Below, in pieces: positions 57,422 to 64,000 of a stretch of 64,000 bases of DNA. The translations under genes were made by a program, and so were the position numbers. This DNA is from Alitta virens (lineage: Eukaryota > Annelida > Polychaeta > Phyllodocida > Nereididae), in NCBI GenBank assembly GCA_932294295.1, contig OW028580.1:28156896-28220895 (forward strand), written 5' to 3'. The notes beneath the pieces are model-generated. The model was not told the DNA's origin. It was given only the letters and a program-made list of their open reading frames with translations, and made no database searches. How positions within the stretch are numbered: position 1 is the first letter of the stretch; each line of letters starts with the position of its first letter.

Positions 57422-58444
57422 TTAATGCTTCTTTACAACCTTTTGATAGCAAAACTCGATTAGCCTACCGGACAATTCGTCAGGTGGAGATACATAAGAT
57501 TTAGTGAGAACTTCCTTGACGTGATTGAGCCCTCCCACGTAAAGAAAAATATCATAAACATCGCTCATAAAGTAAAGTCTTTTGTGATTTAGAGTGACAG
57601 CAATTCGCTCGGCAATCCTGAGGACTTCATTTTTAGTCACTTTTATTATTGACTGTTCGATCTCATCGTATGTAGGTGAGTGTAACATCAAGTCTGTCCA
57701 CGAATAGCCTGTTTTGTCAAGGATTTGATTGCAGAACACTTGCTCCAAAATTTCCATTTTGCCTGCGCGATGTATTTCGAGCTCATTCACTGTGTAGTCG
57801 TACTTCTGGTCTTCATCGGGGAGGCCTGCGAGGTAGCCCTTGACGCTGTCTTCGCAGTCTTTACGAGTGGGGAATAATGTGTGGGACTTCATTCCACGCT
57901 TCTCAACATTCCACTGATACGCTTTGATGGTGACTGCCTCGTCCAGATTAACGGCAGAACCCTCGCCCTCTTTTGGTTGAGTGGTGATGACTTGATAAAT
58001 ATTATCCATTGCCTCCTGGAATTTTCCGTATTCTTCCTTGCGGAGATTAATAGTTTTACTGTGATGACAGTCGGCTGTGTTTGTGAGTTTTTCCTGTTCA
58101 GTCTTAGGATGCAGGAATGAGACATAGTACTGAGGTTCCTTATCAGTCCTCTGGAACTTGGTGATCATGACGAACTGCCTCTTGGTCAGACTCACTTGTT
58201 TTTCTTCGCCATTCAGTAGAGCATTGTTAAGTTCAACTCGTGACTCTTTCAGCTTCTCGAAGGACTTCTTCGCTATATGCACATTTCTCCATTTTGAAGT
58301 GTCTGTGCTGTAACGAGATACAGTGACATAGCCAGACTTGTATTGTTGAGCGGCATGAGCGATAACTCTTGTGTGTTCAGATAGACAGACAGTCATTCCG
58401 CTGGAACCCTGAGGAGTCTGAGAGTTAAGTTGACTGGATGCCAT
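57422..58444 (-). CDS. 340-aa Polinton protein of unknown function
   Basis: Start chosen at the ATG at 58444 (MASSQLNSQTPQGSSG). The frame is open further upstream but without ATG, and a TATA box at 58526-58533 predicts transcription from about 58502. The protein is soluble and polar, with no signal peptide, membrane segment or enzymatic motif that I recognise. Two internal segments share a similar layout (TVSRYSTDTSKWRNVHIAKKSF at about 40-62, cut here by me; and YVSFLHPKTEQEKLTN...HSKTINLRKEEYGKF at about 120-155). Both have beta-strand, basic stretch, then (K)SFEKLKE or EEYGKFQE, which may be a duplicated small domain. The last third is helical. It lies alone near the right end with its own promoter. 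Function unknown. Confidence 0.75.
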   Translation of the reverse strand: MASSQLNSQTPQGSSGMTVCLSEHTRVIAHAAQQYKSGYVTVSRYSTDTSKWRNVHIAKKSFEKLKESRVELNNALLNGEEKQVSLTKRQFVMITKFQRTDKEPQYYVSFLHPKTEQEKLTNTADCHHSKTINLRKEEYGKFQEAMDNIYQVITTQPKEGEGSAVNLDEAVTIKAYQWNVEKRGMKSHTLFPTRKDCEDSVKGYLAGLPDEDQKYDYTVNELEIHRAGKMEILEQVFCNQILDKTGYSWTDLMLHSPTYDEIEQSIIKVTKNEVLRIAERIAVTLNHKRLYFMSDVYDIFLYVGGLNHVKEVLTKSYVSPPDELSGRLIEFCYQKVVKKH

Positions 58445-58525
58445 GATGTCGAGATTGAGGTTGTAAAGAATATATCTTTTTTTCAAAATCTTGATGAGAA
58501 TGCATGACAGTCTGAAGTAGCATGG

Positions 58526-58533
58526 TATTTATA
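58526..58533 (-). promoter_or_regulatory. TATA box for the 340-aa gene
   Basis: On the minus strand GATATAAATACC contains TATAAATA about 85 bp upstream of the chosen ATG. No ATG lies between the predicted start site (about 58502) and 58444, which supports the choice of start. Confidence 0.65.
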
Positions 58534-58643
58534 TCACGTATGAGCTACCACGTGGTTGCTGCAGGCTATTTAGTGATCATACGATGAAAGGTGGGCCAAT
58601 GACATCCTGAGATTTAAAGTTGATAGCCCCGAGGACACAACCA

Positions 58644-58973
58644 TCAGCGCCTCCTCCTGGACAGAGTTGGCGGGGGGAGCATTATTCCCAGGGATGAGGA
58701 GAGGAGTGCAGTCCAAAGATTACTGTCTCCATTAAGGAGAGACAAATTGACTATGCACGCAATTATGACGATATAGAGAATTAGAACTTGACAAATAAAA
58801 ATCACTTCATCTTTTGGTACTATTCTACCAAATATCTCCCACTGACTACATGTGCTAGTGGAGTATGTATTAGCATTACTTAATACCTCGTGCAAATGTT
58901 CCTCATTTTGATGTTTATCATGTGCAGACAGAAATCCGGGGACAAATCTTTCAGCAACGTCCTCACCCTCCAT
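58644..58973 (-). CDS. Small Polinton membrane protein (two hydrophobic segments)
   Basis: A 109-aa protein. A hydrophilic N-terminal half (MEGEDVAERFVPGFLS...) is followed by GRIVPKDEVIFICQVLILYI, continuing as a long helix to about residue 80 (IVIIACIVNLSLL). A second hydrophobic segment (about 85-100, LWTALLSSSLGIMLPPP) precedes an SRRRR end. The 'VPK.E..F..Q...IY.VI...IVNLS......LW..LLSS.LG..LP.P' pattern recurs, as I recall, in small membrane proteins of many animal Polintons. Function is unproven; envelope or host-membrane interaction has been a natural guess. It lies about 180 bp inside the right TIR. Confidence 0.75.
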   Translation of the reverse strand: MEGEDVAERFVPGFLSAHDKHQNEEHLHEVLSNANTYSTSTCSQWEIFGRIVPKDEVIFICQVLILYIVIIACIVNLSLLNGDSNLWTALLSSSLGIMLPPPTLSRRRR

Positions 58974-59150
58974 GATTAAATGATAAACTAAACTTAAATG
59001 TCACGTAACATGTATTCATATTGCAGCTAATTTTTTAATTTGTGTATTAAGTATTAACTAGCTTACACTGGTGTTGTATAACGCCGGAGGGAAATAATAT
59101 TTTAACATTTAATATTGCCTTGAGCTACAGCCTGATCTGAACAGCACAAG

Positions 59151-59234
59151 CCCTGAGGCTATTGCATCGATCCTTTGATCTCATGCCCCCAGGGGCCGGC
59201 GATCTCTTTGGCGGTAAAACGCCGCTCACGTAGT
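59151..59234 (-). repeat. Polinton right terminal inverted repeat (84 bp)
   Basis: Inverted copy of 37599-37682 with two mismatches. Complementarity stops abruptly after cctcaggg. Confidence 0.95.
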
Positions 59235-59240
59235 GATTCG
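59235..59240. repeat. Polinton target site duplication, right copy (GATTCG)
   Basis: Perfect match to 37593-37598. Confidence 0.96.
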
Positions 59241-59894
59241 TTTTTTCCGACAATACAATCTGTTGATCTCAAACAGTCAGACATCCACAAAATTGAAATT
59301 GCCATGGTCACAACTTCGCCAATTCTTGTCCGATTTTTACCAAATCAAGACTGGCATGAAGCTGAATCTCTCCTCGTTCCAAATCTATTAACATTATATA
59401 AGTATAATTCGTTTTTTATCCGTACCGGCGATTTGTTTTTACCGACGAATCTGTTTGTTAAACTCAAACAGATAGGCATTCAGTGTTGTTGCCATGGAGA
59501 CCAAATGCACAGTGGCGTCACTGACAAAATTGGTTGCAATGAACCATGATTCTGACTAAAATACTCATATTTTTCTCATTAAATGATGAAATACATTTTT
59601 CTACATGAACAAAACACAGGTTTCTATAACAAACACAATCTATCAAATGCCTATTTTTCTGCTAAAAGCCTTCAAACTTTTGAATGGGATGACGTTTTGA
59701 CATCTGTCTGTGTGCTAGGTTCTCTTCTGTGATTGGCTGCTGAGATGTTTATGAATATTAATTAGATTTGTGATCCTCACTGTTTGTGTAGGAATATCAA
59801 CAGGAAAAGTACAAGAATTTGGTCAAACATTTCTTGATTTATTAGTTTTCTCAGCTAAAAATGCTGAAAATATCTGTAAAAGTGTGGGATATAA

Positions 59895-60053
59895 ATAAAA
59901 CCCAACCACAGTGGTGGATCAGCTCATTGAAACCCATTCGTGAGCTGTCTGGCTACGGAACTCACTCGTGGCTTCGCCACTCGTGAGTTCCTTCGCCAGA
60001 CAGCTCACTCATGGGTTTCATTGAGCTGATCCACCACTGTGGTTGGGTTTTAT
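59895..60053. repeat. 159-bp palindrome, copy B, left arm altered
   Basis: Same length and right arm as 29290-29448. The left arm carries a cluster of changes (cccattcgtgagctgtctggctacggaact), and the centre reads gtggcttcgccac, the inverse of gtggcgaagccac in copy A. The hairpin is therefore less perfect. Confidence 0.88.
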
Positions 60054-60070
60054 TATATATAGTTCCTTGA

Positions 60071-61240
60071 CTAGAGCTGAGACGCTTTGGTGTCTAGACT
60101 AGTTCTCCAACAGAATCTTGCTGAACTGTTTTGTAGAGCTTCCACTTTGTTTCTGTAGGTTGAAGTGTGCGGTGACCAAGCTTCAGTAGCATATTCCAGT
60201 CGTACCAGGGTGGTGTAAGCCTGGGATTTCACTTCTTTGCTGCAGGAGTAAAGGTTTCTTCTGATCATTCCTTGTTTTTGTTGCTTTGTTGATGGTGATG
60301 TTGCACTGTGTGTTCCAATTCAGGTCGTCACACACTCTAATGCTAAGGTAGTCTTGTTCTCTCACTCATGGGATTGCTTGGTTGTCCGGCTTATACTCAT
60401 AGGTTGAGGAGTTCTTCTTTCTGGTGCAGGACATTACAGCACACTTGTATAGTATTACAATCTCAGTACACAACTACCTCGCCTGCTAGCACTTGGCTGG
60501 TGGGCAGCTGCTCTTTAGCTCAACTGTTAGAGACGCAGGAAAGTTACACACAAGATGGTGTAGAATCTGGTCCCCTCTGGCCTCATGTGTAGGGTAGCTG
60601 GTTCAAATCTGGTTAGTGGGGTGAAGTTGTTGACTAGGAGTGATAAAAACCTCAGGTGGTCATTGGGGATATAGCATTACGAACTCGGTACACAACTACC
60701 TCGCCTACTTGCACTTGGCTGGAGGGCAGCTGCTCTTTAGCCCAATGTTAGGTCGCTTTGCAGGATATGATGGTCGTCTTTGTCCTTGATGGGTCTATAC
60801 AGGATGCTATCATCGGCAAACAAGCGTATTTCCGATCTAAGGCCAACTGTAATGTCGTTAATGTAGACCAAGAACAAGAGTGGGCCAGGCACCATCTCTT
60901 GTGGCACTCCAGATGTTACCTGGGTAGGTTTGTATGCGTTGTCGTTGACTGTTTGAGTTCGATTGTGCAGAAAAGCTTTGATCCAGCCTGCTGATAATCC
61001 CTTTACTCCATAGTGCTTTAGCTTCGCTAGTAATCTGTCTTGGGACACCAGATCAAATGCTTTGTATAATGTTGCACTGCCCACGTTTTTCCAGATCATT
61101 TGCCCAGTCGTGTGTCGCAGTCACAAGGAAAACCCAGGTAGAAAACCATGCTGTTTGAATGTTAATATGTTATTTTCCTCCAGGTGTTTGGCGATGTTAC
61201 TGAAGATGACGTGCTCCATAGTTTTGCATTCATGAGATGC
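60071..61240 (-). pseudogene. Jockey-like LINE reverse transcriptase, broken, copy B
   Basis: Duplicate of 29466-30635. RT blocks TSGVPQ and LFADDSILYR lie in 60737-61099 and post-RT blocks in 60071-60365, with the same frameshifts and SINE interruption. Confidence 0.85.
60465..60745 (+). mobile_element. tRNA-derived SINE pair inside the LINE, copy B
   Basis: Duplicate of 29860-30140. A box at 60516-60532, B box at 60600-60610. Confidence 0.65.
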
Positions 61241-61250
61241 ACGTTAATTA

Positions 61251-62689
61251 TTATTTACCTACTTTGCCCTTCCTGTGCTTCTGATAAATTTTATAAGTTA
61301 ATAATGTATCTTTTATTTTTCTGTTTGTGTTGGTGGTGACCCATCTTGTTGATATTCCCTCATGCAAATATTCATCAAGTAGACTGTGGTTGCCATCTCT
61401 TCTGTTGTATGCCACACTTCTTATAGATTTTAATTCAAGCAAGACTTATTCATGACTTAGTACGTCTTGACAAAAATAGCTGTTAATAATGTCTATTATC
61501 ATTGCTGATACTTTCTTAGTCTTTGCTGTGATGCTGCATTTGCCAGAGGAATCCCAATAGCATCCTTGAGTGGATCAACAATGCACAGTCTTGCCATGAA
61601 GTTCACATATAATAGTTTGTATCATCTTGTCATCTAATACAGAAGATCAAAGACATCATCTGCAACTGACATCTTCCTCATAGCTATGGGTTACTCTTGT
61701 TGCAAGCACAGTGAGTAACTTTATCTGATTTTGCAGCATTCGGTGGGATAACTTGTTCGATTGTGTGTAACTCCAATAATGTTTAAGTATATTTCACATT
61801 GCATTAATTAAGGAAGGCAATACACAGCTGTAAGTTAAAATGTTAAGAAACCGTGACTTTTGACAAATGATGTTGGCCCACGCATTTACTCGAAAAATGA
61901 ATGGGGAAGATGTCAGTTGTAGAGCTTGAAAATTCATTTTTGCTTTACACGCCAGGTATCAGGTGATCTAGAAATACACAACCTATTTGTTCAATTTAAC
62001 CAAGATTATGATTTTGTTTTTGCTGCTATTAGCTTATGATACATCTAAAAAGTTTGCAGTTTTTTTTTTGTGTTTGCTGCAATAGGCTCCTGATACATCT
62101 AAAAAGTTTGCAGTGATGTCCAAGTAACAAATTGCTGCTTTTAATGGTAACAAATAACCACCACCACCACCACCACAGCAAAAGAGTGGGCATTTTTCAT
62201 TTTTAGACCACAGTGTTTCGTTTATGTACCAAAGATTGTCCTTGTCCTGTTATGGCACTGTGAAAAACGTACATTCTCCTTAAAAAAGATTTTTATTCAG
62301 CGTTTTCAGTGTAATCATCAAACCTGGAAGATTAACAAAGCTGTTGTCATCCACCTTAAGAATCAATTTTGGTCTTACTTTATTTCTAGCTGCAATATTC
62401 ATAATTGCTGCTGTCTTAAAAGACAAACCACTTTCCTTTGCTTTGTACCTCTCCAGCTGATCAATAAAAACAAGATCTTTGTATAGCTTTTAGTTTATCA
62501 TCTGGTTTAAGAAGAAGTTTACGGTCCAGTTCTTTTAAAAATGGCACGCTATCCATTAATATTTAGAAGTAAAGAACCAAATTCTTTCAGAGATGTATAA
62601 TTGTTTACATATAGCATTATGGCAATTGACCAAAATAATGAAAAGAGACATAATATCCACAATGTCAGCTTGATAAATTTCAAAGCCAT
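61251..62689 (-). pseudogene. GT31 glycosyltransferase pseudogene, copy B
   Basis: Duplicate of 30646-32083 with the ATG at 62689 and the same deletion, stops and inserted stretch. The frame 61251-61442 preserves part of the basic C-terminal tail of the intact copy B gene. Confidence 0.85.
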
Positions 62690-62939
62690 GGTGGTGTTCT
62701 TATTGAAAATCCAAAAGCCAAGTGTCAGATCATACTTTACTGAAACTGTCACTTCAAGTAATAAGTGTGCGCCATTATTGTAAATTTAATAGGTCAGCAG
62801 GTGTGAGAAACAATCAAACTGCTGGCATATTTTATGATTCAGTTTTTCCCTTAATGTTCATCAAGAGTACGATTACAAGACCATATGATAATATATAGAA
62901 AATGTAGTAATAAAAGGGAGCAGGGAAATGTACTGGTAA

Positions 62940-64000
62940 CCCAGTGGGCGCAAGTCGTAAAACTGACGTCTTTTTTTGGTCCAACTGGTCATGACGTCGG
63001 TGACCAATTTGAGACGTAAATGAGACGTAATTTTCAAGACGTCAAAATGACCAGGAAATATGACGTCTTATCAACATCTTATTCTGGTGCTCAAGCAGAT
63101 GTAATTATTTTACTTAATTTATACCTTTTTATTACATCAATAAATTACGTCTAGAATACGTAATTTTTTTACGTCTTATCAATGTAATCTTGTGGTCTTT
63201 GACATACCAATTCTCATACAATTTGCAAGTTAATATTTTAAGCAATTAATATATAATGACTAAATTCCCATTTAGTGTTACTTCATATAGTTAAATGTGA
63301 TCTCCTTGTCAGAATATCTATCAATGTATAACAAATTTATTAACATACAATTCACTTCTCTAACCAAGCTGAAGTTCATCTACTGGGGTTAAAGGGCTTA
63401 TAATATCATCCAGACCCAAGTGCACCCTATATTATAGCCCTGTGCTTATCATTATCTGAACTGGCTGACCAATCATAAACCTAGGAATATGGAGCAGCTG
63501 CAGGACAGGTCACATCTTGTCAGTTAAGAATTTGAAATTCATTCAGTAACTTAATAGGGATACTAGTGAAGTTGGATTTTAGCATGGTAAGTTTTTTCTA
63601 ATCACTGTGAAAATATTTTGCACATGCTGATTCATATATGATTTGGTGTTAAGTCTAGTTTCTAAATATAAATTCATTTCAGGGATCTATGGAACTATGG
63701 ATGCAACTTGGCTGAAGAATTCTGATATACATGAATAAAACTATATATTTCGTTAAAACTTATTTAATTGCAGCAGTCTCATGTATAGATATACATTATA
63801 TATGTGCATGCATCCAAAACATGTGAAGTATGATATTTCTTACAAAATAATAAAGTTTTTTTTCTTAGTTTTTAACTAGTGTGTGTGGTAAATTTGTCCA
63901 AAGATTGTAAGCAAAATTTGTCTTAAAGATGTCGTCAGATGATGTCTAAAAGACGTCATCTGATGACTTATTTTAGACGTCAGACATTGATCAACTAAAT
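62940..64000. mobile_element. CCCAGTGGGC-ended DNA element, copy B (cut by window end)
   Basis: Duplicate of 32334-33394, starting CCCAGTGGGCGCAAG. Its right end lies beyond the window. Confidence 0.75.

Larger units (their letters stand above)
59235..64000. repeat. Segmental duplication, copy B, right part (runs off window)
   Basis: Matches 28630-33394 at a nearly constant offset (30605-30606) with scattered substitutions and very few indels. Confidence 0.93.

Overview
This is AT-rich, intron-rich metazoan DNA, probably from a marine invertebrate; the species cannot be named from the sequence. The evidence is the start of a spliced TIA-1/TIAR-type RNA-binding gene, tRNA-derived SINEs, Jockey-like LINE debris, hAT and Tc1-like non-autonomous elements, abundant microsatellites, a small cluster of GT31 glycosyltransferases, and a complete Polinton/Maverick element.

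Region 1 (1-26 kb) is mostly intergenic or intronic. It holds the first three coding exons of a TIA1-like gene (minus strand, 18398-18771) with an NRF1-type palindrome upstream. It also holds a palindromic MITE (3061-3245), a hAT-type element with an 8-bp target duplication (20465-21113), a Tc1-like MITE, a LINE 3' end, SINE fragments and large GAAT/CTAT microsatellites.

Region 2 (26-37.6 kb and 59.2-64 kb) is a tandem segmental duplication with a unit of about 9 kb. Each copy carries the 5' half of a GT31 beta-1,3-galactosyltransferase-like gene, a spacer, a 159-bp palindrome, a broken LINE with SINE insertions, a GT31 pseudogene and a CCCAGTGGGC-ended DNA element. The near-identity of the two copies begins inside the GT31 coding sequence, so the two GT31 genes share a 5' half and differ in their 3' half.

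Region 3 (37599-59234) is a 21.6-kb Polinton inserted into copy B of that duplication. It has 84-bp terminal inverted repeats and a perfect 6-bp target duplication (GATTCG). The unoccupied site survives in copy A at 28630-28635. Minus-strand genes run in the order packaging ATPase, two small proteins, chromodomain integrase, penton-like minor capsid protein, basic Ser/Thr-rich protein, major capsid protein, adenain-like protease, with bacterial-style ATGA and TAATG overlaps. Further minus-strand genes encode a signal-peptide membrane protein and a small basic protein at the left end, and a 340-aa protein and a two-segment membrane protein at the right end. On the plus strand lie a five-exon gene of unknown function and a 1,500-codon protein-primed family B DNA polymerase.

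All hallmark replication, integration and virion genes appear open, so the element looks recently inserted and possibly competent. Its least explained parts are the LRRNT-like membrane protein, the spliced acidic gene, an ATG-free TATA-driven leader exon antisense to the structural cluster, and the heavy load of microsatellites inside coding sequence.
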